This document shows positions 8,133 through 17,253 of a stretch of DNA of 64,000 nucleotides, piece after piece. The stretch's first letter is position 1, and the number at the start of each line of letters is the position of its first letter. The translations under genes were made by a program, and so were the position numbers. Location of the stretch: assembly GCF_015291725.1 (NCBI RefSeq), contig NZ_CP030038.1:3089001-3153000 (forward strand), read 5' to 3'. This DNA comes from Bradyrhizobium sp. CCBAU 51765 (lineage in GTDB: Bacteria; Pseudomonadota; Alphaproteobacteria; Rhizobiales; Xanthobacteraceae). Below the pieces are notes generated by a model, which saw only the letters and a program-made list of their open reading frames with translations, was not told the origin of the DNA and did no database searches.

Positions 8133-8900
8133 TCAGGTCCCGACCGCCCGGATCGGCTTGGAGCCGGCTGCCCGCAATTCGGCAGCGATTTCAATGTTGA
8201 GGACCTGCTCCAGCCGGGTCAGGGCCCGGGCAATCGGGGCGGCGTCGGTGACCCGGTGGTCCCAGCGGATCACGACATGGATGGTCTGGTCGGGCTCGAC
8301 GCGCCCATAGCTGACGATATAGGGGCCGGGCGTGATGGGGTGGAGCTCGCCGCCGCCATAGGCGGCCACCGAGCTCACCCCGAAGCTGCCGAACCAATTG
8401 CCCCGCTCGCGGCCGAAATTCAGACCGATGGCCCACGACAGCCGCCGGAGCGGCAACGGCAGCTGGGTCGTCCGCATGATCTTGCGGAACATGGGGACGT
8501 CAGCGATCGGTGCTGTCTTGCCGCGTCGGATCTCGGCATCGATCGCCGCCAGCGACAGGGCCTCTGGGGCTGTGATTCGCTGCGGCATCACGCATTCCTC
8601 GCCGGCCTCGACCCGGGCGATCGCCACAAGCGCCACGCTCTTCGGCAGCTCATAGAGGGTCGGCCAAGGCCATTTGGCGTAGACGGTGCGCAGGACCGGC
8701 TCGTCTCGGGCAACCAGGGCAAAGGCTTTGACGAATATCGCGGCCCAGCCGGCGGGTGCCGTTGCGCCTGCGCGGGCCTCCAGCAGGGGGCGGATATTGA
8801 GCGAACGGGAGAGCGAAACGAAGGGCACGCCCATCGAGGCGTGCATGAGGTCGCAAATCAGGCGGCGCCGCAGCGAAATGGTCTTGGGCGTCCCGCGCAT
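8133..8900 (-). CDS. 2-oxoacid dehydrogenase E2-like acyltransferase domain protein
   Basis: A 255-residue protein resembling only the catalytic domain of dihydrolipoyl acyltransferases. The E2 active-site HxxxD pattern is present as WDHRVTDAAP near residues 215-222. Other matching features are the N-terminal SLRRRLICDLMHASMGVPFVSLSR and the FGSFGVSSVAAYGGG segment. There is no lipoyl domain and no E3-binding domain, and no E1 or E3 gene is nearby, so it is probably not part of a classical complex. Substrate is unknown. The ribosome site is weak, so the start is uncertain. Confidence 0.7.
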   Translation of the reverse strand: MRGTPKTISLRRRLICDLMHASMGVPFVSLSRSLNIRPLLEARAGATAPAGWAAIFVKAFALVARDEPVLRTVYAKWPWPTLYELPKSVALVAIARVEAGEECVMPQRITAPEALSLAAIDAEIRRGKTAPIADVPMFRKIMRTTQLPLPLRRLSWAIGLNFGRERGNWFGSFGVSSVAAYGGGELHPITPGPYIVSYGRVEPDQTIHVVIRWDHRVTDAAPIARALTRLEQVLNIEIAAELRAAGSKPIRAVGT

Positions 8901-9218
8901 CGCTCTACAATTCCTGGGATAAGATTAAAATATGTGCAACGAGCGGGTCGTCGCTCGTCCCGTGCTCTAGCATGAACCAACCGGCTTGGGACCTTTGGGT
9001 TCGCCGCTTTCAGGGCGCCGGTGAAGCCAGAGGCTCGGCCCTGTCGATCAAGAAAATTACCAATGTTTTCAATTCATTATTGCCAAAGGCAGTGCCTGTT
9101 GAGGCAAGGCTGGCCAAGGATTGCGCGAGAAAGGTCTTCTTCAGCATGTTTCGCTCTGGACCGCGGACCCAGCAGCGCCGCGGTTCCCGGCAAGGTCGGC
9201 CACACGCGGTGCGGCGAT
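8901..9218. other. Intergenic stretch without a convincing gene
   Basis: About 318 bases between the acyltransferase start and the aldolase stop. Part of it (around 9045-9085) is AT-rich. A 45-codon minus-strand frame at 9010-9147 beginning MLKKTFLAQSL has protein-like composition but no clear ribosome site. No terminator or palindrome was found. Confidence 0.5.
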
Positions 9219-9992
9219 TCAGCGCTTGATGCCCTCGAGCGCCGCCATGATGCCACGCTGGAACAGCGACCAGTCGAAGCCGAGCGCGATCGCGCGGTAG
9301 CCGCGGTCGATCAGAGCGTTGGCCTGGTCGGCGGTGCGGGCCACGCCCCCGATCGGCACGCCGCTTCTGAGGATGCCGGCCTCGGCGCGCGCGATCAGTT
9401 CGAGCAACTCCGGATCGTCCATCTGGCCGCGCTTGTTGATGGAGGTGGCGAGGTCGCCGGGGCCAATGACGGCGACGTCGATGCCCGGCGTCGCCATGAT
9501 CTCGTCGATGCGGTTGACCGCGTCGACATGCTCGATGGTGATCATGCAGATCATCTCGTCGTCGGCGCTCGCCATGTAGTCCGGCATCGACTGGCCCCAA
9601 CGGAACGGGGCGTGGAACGGACCCCAGAGCCGGTCTCCGCGTGGCGGGTAGCGCACGCTGCGAACCGCTTTCTCAGCCTCTGCGCGATTGGCGATCATGG
9701 GGAAGTTGATGCCGAAGGCGCCGATGTCCATCGGTGCCTTGGCAAGCCAGGGCTCGTTCGCCGCGATCCGCACCAAGGGGGTGCAGGGCGTGCCGGTCGT
9801 TGCGGCGATCATCGCATGCGCTTCGGTCAATCCGATCGGGCCGTGTTCGAGATCGACGATGATCCAGTCGAGCGAGCGCGCCATGATCTGCACGGTCTGC
9901 ACGCTTGGGATCGTCGCGATGGCGCCGAAGGCGGGGCGGCCCTCGCGCCACAATTGGCGGAGGCGGCTGAGCGGCGTGGACGGGACCGACAT
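9219..9992 (-). CDS. HpcH/HpaI family aldolase
   Basis: A 257-residue class II, metal-dependent pyruvate aldolase. It aligns in outline with 2,4-dihydroxyhept-2-enedioate aldolase: the metal and substrate motif WIIVDLEHGPIG at about residues 40-51, IGAFGINFPMI, the glutamate in MICMITIEHVDAVN, and GPGDLATSINKRGQ. Such enzymes cleave or condense 4-hydroxy-2-oxoacids with an aldehyde; the exact substrate cannot be assigned because no catabolic neighbours are present. It lies 63 bases beyond murI on the same strand. Confidence 0.85.
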   Translation of the reverse strand: MSVPSTPLSRLRQLWREGRPAFGAIATIPSVQTVQIMARSLDWIIVDLEHGPIGLTEAHAMIAATTGTPCTPLVRIAANEPWLAKAPMDIGAFGINFPMIANRAEAEKAVRSVRYPPRGDRLWGPFHAPFRWGQSMPDYMASADDEMICMITIEHVDAVNRIDEIMATPGIDVAVIGPGDLATSINKRGQMDDPELLELIARAEAGILRSGVPIGGVARTADQANALIDRGYRAIALGFDWSLFQRGIMAALEGIKR

Positions 9993-10055
9993 GGAAATGG
10001 CCTGCGGGAAAGATGACGACGGCGGAGCCTAGCAGCGGCTCGTTGCCGCGCAAAG

Positions 10056-10853
10056 TCAGGCCAGCGCGCGCCCGCCGAAGAACGGCGTCAGCGTGGCCGA
10101 CAGGCCGTGTGCGCGGTTCGATGTGAAGATCATCTCAGCGCCCGACTGCGCGAGTGCGCCGATCCGCGGGCCAAGCAGATCGGAGACGCGGCGGGCGATC
10201 GCCGGGGCCGGATCGATCCAGTCGACCGGCCAGGGTGCGAGCCGCCTCAGCCGATCGAGCAGCAGCGGATAATGCGTGCAGGCGAGCACCACCGTGTCGG
10301 TGCGCGATGTCGCGTCGGCGGGATCGCCGACGAAGCAGGGCGCGAGTTCGGCGGCGAGGGCCTCGTCGCTGACCGGTGCGCCGCGGAGCTCGGCTTCGGC
10401 CAGCGACGCAAGCTCGGGCGAGCCGACCAGCGTCACCTCGCAGCCTTGCGCGAAATCGCGGATCAGCGCCTTGGTGTATTCCCGCTTCACCGTTCCCTTG
10501 GTGCCGAGCACCGAGACGCGGCGGGTTCTCGACTGCGCGCAGGCCGGCTTGATCGCCGGCACCGTGCCGACGAAGGGCACGGAATACGCGGCGCGCAAGT
10601 GAGAAAGGACCAGGGTAGAGGCCGTGTTGCAGGCGATGACGACGAGGTCGGGATCATGCGTGCCGATCAACTCGCCCATCAGCGGCACCACGCGGGCGAT
10701 GATCTCAGCCTCGTCATGGTGCCCATAGGGGAAGAAGGCGTCGTCGGCGACATAGACGTAATGCGCACCCGGGCGCGCGGCCACGACCTCACGGAGCACC
10801 GTGAGCCCGCCAAGGCCGGAATCGAACACCAGGATGGTTTCAGAATTGGTCAC
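10056..10853 (-). CDS. murI: Glutamate racemase
   Basis: Makes D-glutamate for peptidoglycan in the cytoplasm. The 265-residue protein begins with the substrate loop FDSGLGGLTVLREV. The two catalytic cysteines lie in VIACNTAST (about residue 75) and LACTHYPLL (about residue 190). Length and motif order are those of the family. It may be transcribed with the downstream aldolase gene, but the 63-base gap leaves that open. Confidence 0.95.
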   Translation of the reverse strand: MTNSETILVFDSGLGGLTVLREVVAARPGAHYVYVADDAFFPYGHHDEAEIIARVVPLMGELIGTHDPDLVVIACNTASTLVLSHLRAAYSVPFVGTVPAIKPACAQSRTRRVSVLGTKGTVKREYTKALIRDFAQGCEVTLVGSPELASLAEAELRGAPVSDEALAAELAPCFVGDPADATSRTDTVVLACTHYPLLLDRLRRLAPWPVDWIDPAPAIARRVSDLLGPRIGALAQSGAEMIFTSNRAHGLSATLTPFFGGRALA

Positions 10854-10962
10854 GCCGATACCCTAGCCCGTCATGGTTACCATTCGGTTTTTAGGGCGAT
10901 TTTGCGGCGGGGGCCCCGCAAAGTCCCGGACGGAGGGCGACGCCACGTTGCCCGCGGGGCGG

Positions 10963-11769
10963 TCACGCGATCCTGTTCGTCGTCGCCGCGCGCTCCGTTG
11001 CCAGCTGCTTCTGCAAGCGGTCGATGTTTTGCAAGAGGCGCTGGCTGGTCAGCACCAGGAAGTAATAGCCGAACTGCGGATCCTGGAAGTAGATCTCGAG
11101 CAGCCGGTCATAGGTGATCGTCAGCACCTGTCCGTCCTCGATGCATTCGATCGTTCCGGTGCGGCGGTTGTCCGGCGTCAGGAAGCCGAGCTCGCCCATC
11201 AGCGCGCCCGGCCCGATCTCGACGTTGATCTCCTTGACCAGGAACTTGCCGGTGACCGTGAGCAGCATCTCCTTGGCCGGGTCGCCCAGCTTGAACAGCG
11301 TGTCGCCGCGGCGATATTTGCGCTCGGTCATGAACGGCTTCAGCCATTCGATCGACATGTCGCCTTCGGCGGCATGGCGCGCTTTCTTGACCAGCTTGAG
11401 CATCTGCCGCAGGCGCAAGGCGTTGATCGGAAGCAGGAGAAGATAGAGGAGGAATGTCGCAACGTTGGCGGAGAGCGCGCCGAACACGGCGAAGAACCCG
11501 CAGCCGATCATGTTGGCGACGCGCAGGGGCACCATGGTCCGCATCAGGAGCGTGGCAACGAAGAACCCGGCGCCCACCGCGGCGAACAGATTGGCCAGCG
11601 TGATGTTATGGACGAAGATCTCCAGCAGGCGGTTGAAGATCGCGTCGTAGGTGACGTTGTCGGGGTCGAGGCCCATCTGGACCAGGATCTTGGCGATCCT
11701 GAGGTTGTCGGTTGCCGCATCGAGAATGCGGTCGAGGATCGACGAAATGTCTGCGCTGCCGGACGGCAT
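10963..11769 (-). CDS. Membrane protein with C-terminal cyclic-nucleotide-binding domain
   Basis: 268 residues. Two hydrophobic segments lie at about residues 45-95 (ITLANLFAAVGAGFFVATLL and FFAVFGALSANVATFLLYLLLL). A CAP_ED-type beta-roll follows, with RRGDTLFKLGDPAKEMLLTV, the GELGFLT phosphate-binding-cassette position and GTIECIEDGQVLTITYDRL. There is no DNA-binding domain, so it is not a CRP-type regulator. It may sense a cyclic nucleotide or only use the fold structurally. ATG 11769 has GAGGA 8 bases upstream; the open frame upstream of it lacks similarity. Confidence 0.8.
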   Translation of the reverse strand: MPSGSADISSILDRILDAATDNLRIAKILVQMGLDPDNVTYDAIFNRLLEIFVHNITLANLFAAVGAGFFVATLLMRTMVPLRVANMIGCGFFAVFGALSANVATFLLYLLLLPINALRLRQMLKLVKKARHAAEGDMSIEWLKPFMTERKYRRGDTLFKLGDPAKEMLLTVTGKFLVKEINVEIGPGALMGELGFLTPDNRRTGTIECIEDGQVLTITYDRLLEIYFQDPQFGYYFLVLTSQRLLQNIDRLQKQLATERAATTNRIA

Positions 11770-12018
11770 GATCTGGTCCTCGCGTAAGGCCTTCAATCCT
11801 GGTCGGCACCCGTATAGCCGAAATCGAATGACGACCGCTTGAATGACGCTTCCGGCCGTCATGCTGCAAGAGGCAAATTTTAGCGTGGTCGGGCGTTTCG
11901 GCAATTGCCCCTTGGTTGCCCGGGCGGCCACGGCGCGGCCGTGATTCGGGGCGGCCGTGCGGGCTGCGGCGTCGCGGACCGGCCGGGATGCCGGTGCGGC
12001 CGGGGCGTGGCGCGACGC

Positions 12019-13101
12019 TTAAGGCTTGGTGGCGGGCTGCACGACCTGCTGCTCGACAAGGCCGAGGCGCCCCGGCAGCGAGCCGGCGCGCAGCAGCATC
12101 GCGACGCTGTTGGCCTCTTCCAGGGTGAAGTTGCCGGCGATCTGCCCCGAGCCGCCGGTGATGGGCTCGCGGATCACGGGAGCGGAGATCACCTTGTCGT
12201 CGAGCACGATGGCAAAGGGCTTCCCGACGTTCTCTGCGGTGATGTGGGCGAAGCGCCGTGTGCCGCGGCCGTTGAAGCGGAACGAGGCGATCGGCTCCTT
12301 CGTGTCGCTCGTAAATCCCGGGCCGGCATAGCTGATGTCGTCGCCCTCGAGCGCGCTGTCCCTGGCGACGAGATAGGGAAGCCTGTCCTTGAAGCCGAGC
12401 AGGACTTCGGTGCCTGCCGGAGGCGCGCCGGATTGCGCCTGCTCCGCGGACATCGAGAGATCGATCAGGCGGAATCCGACCTTGACCTTCCTGGCGAAGA
12501 TCGCGGTGACATGCTCGGCCTCCATCACGCCGGGCAGGAAGATGCGGATGCGGTCCGGCCCATCGACTTGAACGCTGGCAAGCTTGACGCCGGCGTCCTT
12601 GAGGCGCTGCTCGATCATGGCGACGGAATCTTCGACGAGGTCGCGCAGCCGCTCGGCGGATGCGGCATCGGTCGGTGCAAGCCTGATCAGACCGTCTCCG
12701 CCATCAGTCACGGTGAACGCATGCGCCGGCAGTCCCTCGGCCGCCGACCCGAGTTTGCGCGTGAGCTGTTCGCGACCCTTCGCGTCCGCGATCTTCACGT
12801 CGACGCCGCCGTCGCGGATCGCAAGGCCGGAGAAGGCGATCCGGCCCTCGCGCAGGGTCTTGTAGACGTCGTCGCGCAGATCCGTGACGGCCGCCGCCCG
12901 CAAGCCGTCAGTGTCTACCTTGTAGACGATGCGGGACCCGCCCAGCTTCTCCATCTTGTCGGCGACGAAGGCTGCGATTTTGGCCCGCATCTTGTCGAAC
13001 TGGGTGTCCGCGCCGAGAGTGGCAGAGGGCAGAGCGATTGCGAATACCGTCGCGAACGCGGCGATCAGCCGCGTGATGCGATTCCGCAGGGGCGTCGTCA
13101 T
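12019..13101 (-). CDS. Secreted SecD-like periplasmic-domain protein
   Basis: 360 residues. A Sec signal peptide (residues 1-30, ending SATLGA) is followed by the P1-type periplasmic region of SecD. The last third is very SecD-like: RRFAHITAENVGKPFAIVL, KVISAPVIREPITGGSGQI and LLRAGSLP. In true SecD the transmembrane bundle begins shortly after this point; here the protein ends about 15 residues later. No secF or yajC is adjacent. It is therefore a free periplasmic SecD domain, not the translocase subunit. ATG 13101 has GAGGTG upstream. Confidence 0.75.
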   Translation of the reverse strand: MTTPLRNRITRLIAAFATVFAIALPSATLGADTQFDKMRAKIAAFVADKMEKLGGSRIVYKVDTDGLRAAAVTDLRDDVYKTLREGRIAFSGLAIRDGGVDVKIADAKGREQLTRKLGSAAEGLPAHAFTVTDGGDGLIRLAPTDAASAERLRDLVEDSVAMIEQRLKDAGVKLASVQVDGPDRIRIFLPGVMEAEHVTAIFARKVKVGFRLIDLSMSAEQAQSGAPPAGTEVLLGFKDRLPYLVARDSALEGDDISYAGPGFTSDTKEPIASFRFNGRGTRRFAHITAENVGKPFAIVLDDKVISAPVIREPITGGSGQIAGNFTLEEANSVAMLLRAGSLPGRLGLVEQQVVQPATKP

Positions 13102-13329
13102 GATCACCTCAAGTCTTGCGGCAGGACGCTGGCGAGCGAATTCAGTGCCAGTTCTTGGTCCCCGCATCAGCCGCAGAGGTTCAAGCGCCACATCCGCTAG
13201 GCAATGGACGAACGCTCAATCATCCATCATTCTGTCCGCGCTCGGCCGGCGATCGGCCGGGGCCTCGCCCAACCAAGATGTCAGAAGATACGGGGGCGGG
13301 GACATGCATCTGAGGGAGGACGGAATTTC

Positions 13330-15237
13330 ATGGCGGGCATCCACGCGCTCGATCGGTTCATCGGCAACGACTATCCGGATCTTTTGACGGACGAGGACGT
13401 CCGCTCGTTCGAGCAGATCCCTTACGCTGACCGCGTCGCGGCCGAGAGCACCTATGATGCGATCAGGCTAGGTGCGGCGCGCAATCCCGACGGGGCGGCG
13501 ATCCAGTTCCTGCAAAACGCCGATCCCGCCGACACGCCGCTGGTCGTCACCTATCGCGACTTCATCGCGCGTGTCACGCAGGCCGCCAACATGTTTCACG
13601 CGCTCGGCGCCGAGAAGGGCGACGTCATCAGCTTCATGTTGCCGCTGGTGCCCGATGCCTTCGTCACGCTGTTCGGCGCGGAGGCCGCCGGCATCGCCAA
13701 TCCCGTCAACCCGCTGCTCGAGCCACACCAGATCGCCGAGATCCTGGAGGCCGCGAACACCAGGATCCTGGTGGCGCTCGGACCGATGCCGGGCACCGAC
13801 ATCTGGCAGAAGGTCGAGCAGATCCGCCCGCAGCTCAAGAATCTGAAGGCCGTGGTGCAGGTGTTCGGCGGCGGCGATCCGGCGAAAGGCATCTTTGCCT
13901 TCAGCGACCTGATCAAGCAGCAGCCGTCGGACCGGCTCGTCAGCGGACGCCAGATTTCGGGCGCGGACATCGCCGCTTATTTCCACACCGGCGGCACCAC
14001 GGGCACGCCGAAGCTGGTGCGGCACACCCATGCCAACCAGGTCTATCAGGCCTGGGCACTCAATCTGCTGCTGAAGGGGAAGCCCGGCGCCAATCTGCTG
14101 TTCGGCATGCCGCTGTTTCATGTCGGGGGATCGCTGACACAGGTGCTGACGACGCTGTCGAGCGGCGGTTCGCTGGTCGTGCTGTCGCCGAGCGGCTGGC
14201 GCAACCCGAATGCGGTGAAGAACATCTGGCAGCTCGCCGAGCGTTTCAAGCCCGAAGCGCTGTCGAGCGTGCCGACGGTGCTTGCCGCCACGCTCGCGGT
14301 GCCGCCGGGCAACGCGGATATCTCGAGCCTGAAATATGCGGCGGGTGGCGGCTCGGCGATTCCGGTCGCGGTGGGATCGGCGATTCAGGAGAAACTGAAG
14401 CTGCCGGTGGTCGAGGTCTACGGCATGACCGAGACCTCGAGCGTGCACACGCTGGCCTATCCGTCGCGGCCGATCCGGCTCGGCTCGGTCGGCCTTCCCA
14501 TGCCTTATGCGCGCGTGCGCATCGTGCAGCTCGATGCTGAGGGACGCCTGATCCGCGACTGCAAGCCGGACGAGATCGGCGTCGTCATCATGGCAGGTCC
14601 CGGCGTGTTCGGGGGCTATCTCAACGACGAGCACAACAGGGGCGCCTTCGTCGACGAGGTGTGGGTCAATTCCGGCGATCTCGGCCGGCTCGATGCCGAC
14701 GGCTATCTCTGGATCACCGGCCGCGCCAAGGACCTCGTGATCCGCGGCGGCCACAACATCGATCCGGCACCGATCGAGGAGATCATGTTCCGCCACCCCG
14801 CGGTCGGCTTCGCCGCGGTGGTTGGCCAGCCCGATGCCTATGCCGGCGAGCTGCCGGTGGGGTATGTGCAGCTGAAGCCGGGCGCAAAGGTCGAGCCGGG
14901 CGAGCTGGAATCCTGGGTGCGCGAACGTACGCCGGAGCGCGCCGCCGTCCCGGTCCAGGTCATCCCGATCGATCCGATGCCGGTGACCGGCGTCGGAAAG
15001 GTGTTCAAGCCGCAGCTGCGCTGGGACGCGGCGCAGCGCGTGTTCACCAAGGTGCTGGCGCCGCTGGTCGAGCGCGGCATAGATTGCAAGGTGAGGGTCG
15101 GCGCCCATGGCAGCCACGGCTCGATCGCGACCGTGACGCTCGCCGGTGTTTCGGAGGATCAGCGCGAGGCCGTCGCGAACGAGGTGCACAAGCTGCTCGC
15201 ACCGTTCGTGATGCGGCACGAGGTAGTGCAGGCGTAG
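13330..15237 (+). CDS. Acyl-CoA synthetase, AMP-forming
   Basis: A 635-residue ANL-superfamily ligase that adenylates a carboxylate and transfers it to CoA. Motifs in order are the P-loop-like YFHTGGTTGTPKLVRHTH (about residue 220), VYGMTETS (about residue 365), and the hinge and aspartate region GYLWITGRAKDLVIRGGHNI (about residue 460). The catalytic lysine is expected in the C-terminal VTGVGKVFKPQLR. Family members usually have 500-560 residues; the extra length is mostly C-terminal. ATG 13330 has GGGAGGA 9 bases upstream; 42 further in-frame upstream codons are not used. Substrate is not determinable. Confidence 0.88.
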   Translation: MAGIHALDRFIGNDYPDLLTDEDVRSFEQIPYADRVAAESTYDAIRLGAARNPDGAAIQFLQNADPADTPLVVTYRDFIARVTQAANMFHALGAEKGDVISFMLPLVPDAFVTLFGAEAAGIANPVNPLLEPHQIAEILEAANTRILVALGPMPGTDIWQKVEQIRPQLKNLKAVVQVFGGGDPAKGIFAFSDLIKQQPSDRLVSGRQISGADIAAYFHTGGTTGTPKLVRHTHANQVYQAWALNLLLKGKPGANLLFGMPLFHVGGSLTQVLTTLSSGGSLVVLSPSGWRNPNAVKNIWQLAERFKPEALSSVPTVLAATLAVPPGNADISSLKYAAGGGSAIPVAVGSAIQEKLKLPVVEVYGMTETSSVHTLAYPSRPIRLGSVGLPMPYARVRIVQLDAEGRLIRDCKPDEIGVVIMAGPGVFGGYLNDEHNRGAFVDEVWVNSGDLGRLDADGYLWITGRAKDLVIRGGHNIDPAPIEEIMFRHPAVGFAAVVGQPDAYAGELPVGYVQLKPGAKVEPGELESWVRERTPERAAVPVQVIPIDPMPVTGVGKVFKPQLRWDAAQRVFTKVLAPLVERGIDCKVRVGAHGSHGSIATVTLAGVSEDQREAVANEVHKLLAPFVMRHEVVQA

Positions 15238-15315
15238 CGCCCCTCAAAGATCTGCCCACCGAGTTGGACAGGAGGCGACGCTTCGCCACGTTATCCATAA
15301 CGCCTTCGAGAGCTC

Positions 15316-15335
15316 TATGTGACTGGCGTCACATA
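15316..15335. promoter_or_regulatory. CRP/FNR-type palindrome upstream of the caspase-like gene
   Basis: Arms TATGTGAC and GTCACATA, perfectly complementary, around TGGC. This contains the exact E. coli CRP half-sites TGTGA-N6-TCACA. It ends 64 bases before the GTG start of the caspase-like gene, a suitable place for activation. Confidence 0.6.
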
Positions 15336-15399
15336 AGTAGAGTTAGCAATCGGCGATGCTTCCGAATAGTCTCATGGAATTGCATCCGGGGGGGCGCAA

Positions 15400-17244
15400 G
15401 TGATTCCGTTTCGGCTATTTGTTTTGTTAATATTGGCGGTGGGCTTTGCCTGCGGACCGGCGCATGCCGACCGGCGAGTCGCGCTCGTGATCGGCAATTC
15501 CGCCTACAAGAGCGCACCCAAACTTGGCAATCCCGTCAACGATGCCACCTTGGTCGGCGGCATGTTCAAGAAGGCCGGTTTTGATTCCGTCGACGTCAGG
15601 CTGGATCTCAGTGCCAGCGAGATGCGGCGCATGCTGCGCGAGTTCGCCGGCAGGACGCGCGATGCGGAAATGGCGGTGATCTATTACGCTGGCCACGGCA
15701 TCGAGCTCGACGGCAACAACTATCTCATTCCGACCGACGCTACGCTGGAGACTGACGGCGACGTTCTCGACGAGACCATCCCGGTCGAGCGGGCATTGTT
15801 CGCGGTCGAGCCGGCCAAGCAGCTGCGCCTGATCATCCTGGATGCATGCCGCGACAATCCATTCGCGAAGACGATGAAGCGCACACTGGCCTCGCGCGCG
15901 ATCGGACGCGGCCTCGCCAAGGTCGAGCCGACCAGCCCGAACACGATGATTGCGTTTGCGGCAAAAGCCGGCTCGACGGCGTCCGATGGCGATTCCAGAA
16001 ACAGCCCGTTCGCCACCGCGCTGGTCGAGCACCTGCCAAAACCCGGCCTCGATCTGCGCAAGGCCTTCGGCTTCGTTCGCGACGATGTGCTCAAGGCGAC
16101 CGGCTACAAGCAGGAGCCCTATGTCTACGGCTCGCTAGGCGGCGACGATGTGCCCTTGGTTGCGGTCAAGCCGGCTGCGACCGGTCCGCAGGCGAACCCG
16201 CAGGAGGCCGTGCGCAGGGACTATGAGCTCGCGCTCCAACTTGCGACGCGCGACGCCTGGGAAGCGTTTCTGGCAGCATATCCCGACGGCTTCTACGCCA
16301 ATCTCGCCAAGGGGCAGCTGAACAAGATCGGCGCCGAGGAGACGCGCGCGGCGGCTGAGCAAAAGGCAAGGGTGGCCGAGCAGGAAAAGGCGAGGCTGAT
16401 TGCCGAGCGCGCCCAGAAGGCCGAGCAGGAGAAGGCGGCCGCGGCGGCCAAGGCGGCCGAAGAGGCGCGGATCGCGGCCGAAAAGAAGAAGGAGATCGAG
16501 CAGGCGAGGGCCGAAGCGGCCGAACGCGAGCGCAAGGCGGCAGAGGCGGCGGCTGCGAGAGCGCTGGCCGAGAAGCAGGCGGCGGAAAAGGCCAAGGCCG
16601 AGCTTGCCGCAAGGCAGGCTGCCGAGAAAGCGGAGCAGGCTGCAAAGCCGGCGGCCGATCGGCAGTTGCCCGAAGTCGAGAACCAGAAAGTGGCCGCGCT
16701 TTCGCCCGCGCCGACATCGTCGTTATCCGCAGCTGACCTCGCCAAATCCGTACAGAGCGAATTGCGCCGCGTCGGCTGCCTCACGTCGACTGCGGAGGGC
16801 GAGTGGACGGCGGCCGCGCAGCGCTCGCTGACGCTGTTCAACAAATATGCCGGCACCCAGTTCGATGTGAAGCTTGCGAGCGTTGACGCACTCGATGCGC
16901 TCAAGGCGAAGCCGGGACGGGTCTGTCCGCTGGTGTGCAATTTCAGCTTCAAGGCCGACGGCGATCAATGCGTGAAGATCACCTGCCGCGCCGGCTATCG
17001 CGTCGGTGACGACAACGAGTGCGAGAAGATCCCGGAGAAGAAGCCGGTCGCAACGCGGGAAGATTCGAGAAGGCGTGATCAGGATCGAAAACAAACGGAG
17101 GGCGCGCCATCAGCGCCGCAGGCTTCGGGGCAGGTGATCTGCAACAGCGCCGGTTGCAGGCCGATCGCCAAGGGGTGCCGGCTCGGAACAGCCAATCATC
17201 CGTCCAATCCCGCGGTTAAAATACCGGCCGAAATCTGCAACTGA
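15400..17244 (+). CDS. Secreted caspase-like (peptidase C14) protein with coiled-coil tail
   Basis: 614 residues. A signal peptide (1-23, cleavage after AHA) precedes a p20-type caspase domain. The catalytic dyad is His99 in VIYYAGHGIELDG and Cys150 in IILDACRDNPF. A long Ala/Glu/Lys-rich coiled coil follows at about residues 310-420. The C-terminal region has several cysteines (CPLVC, CVKITCRAGY) and ends AVKIPAEICN. Bacterial orthocaspases cleave after Arg or Lys; natural targets are unknown. The start is GTG; no in-frame ATG precedes the signal peptide. Alternatives such as a sensor or scaffold use of the fold cannot be excluded. Confidence 0.85.
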   Translation: MIPFRLFVLLILAVGFACGPAHADRRVALVIGNSAYKSAPKLGNPVNDATLVGGMFKKAGFDSVDVRLDLSASEMRRMLREFAGRTRDAEMAVIYYAGHGIELDGNNYLIPTDATLETDGDVLDETIPVERALFAVEPAKQLRLIILDACRDNPFAKTMKRTLASRAIGRGLAKVEPTSPNTMIAFAAKAGSTASDGDSRNSPFATALVEHLPKPGLDLRKAFGFVRDDVLKATGYKQEPYVYGSLGGDDVPLVAVKPAATGPQANPQEAVRRDYELALQLATRDAWEAFLAAYPDGFYANLAKGQLNKIGAEETRAAAEQKARVAEQEKARLIAERAQKAEQEKAAAAAKAAEEARIAAEKKKEIEQARAEAAERERKAAEAAAARALAEKQAAEKAKAELAARQAAEKAEQAAKPAADRQLPEVENQKVAALSPAPTSSLSAADLAKSVQSELRRVGCLTSTAEGEWTAAAQRSLTLFNKYAGTQFDVKLASVDALDALKAKPGRVCPLVCNFSFKADGDQCVKITCRAGYRVGDDNECEKIPEKKPVATREDSRRRDQDRKQTEGAPSAPQASGQVICNSAGCRPIAKGCRLGTANHPSNPAVKIPAEICN

Positions 17245-17253
17245 AGACGAGAG

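Noticed and set aside
9010-9147. 45-codon minus-strand frame beginning MLKKTFLAQSL
   Set aside because: Composition is protein-like, but the ribosome site is absent and there is no known family; noted only as a possibility.
8972-9229. 85-codon plus-strand frame beginning MNQPAWDLW
   Set aside because: No ribosome site, no family, and a C-terminus with Arg/Gln-rich shadow composition reaching into the aldolase gene.
11925-11960. GC hairpin CACGGC-GCG-GCCGTG as a terminator
   Set aside because: No T-run follows on either strand, and short GC palindromes are common by chance at this base composition.
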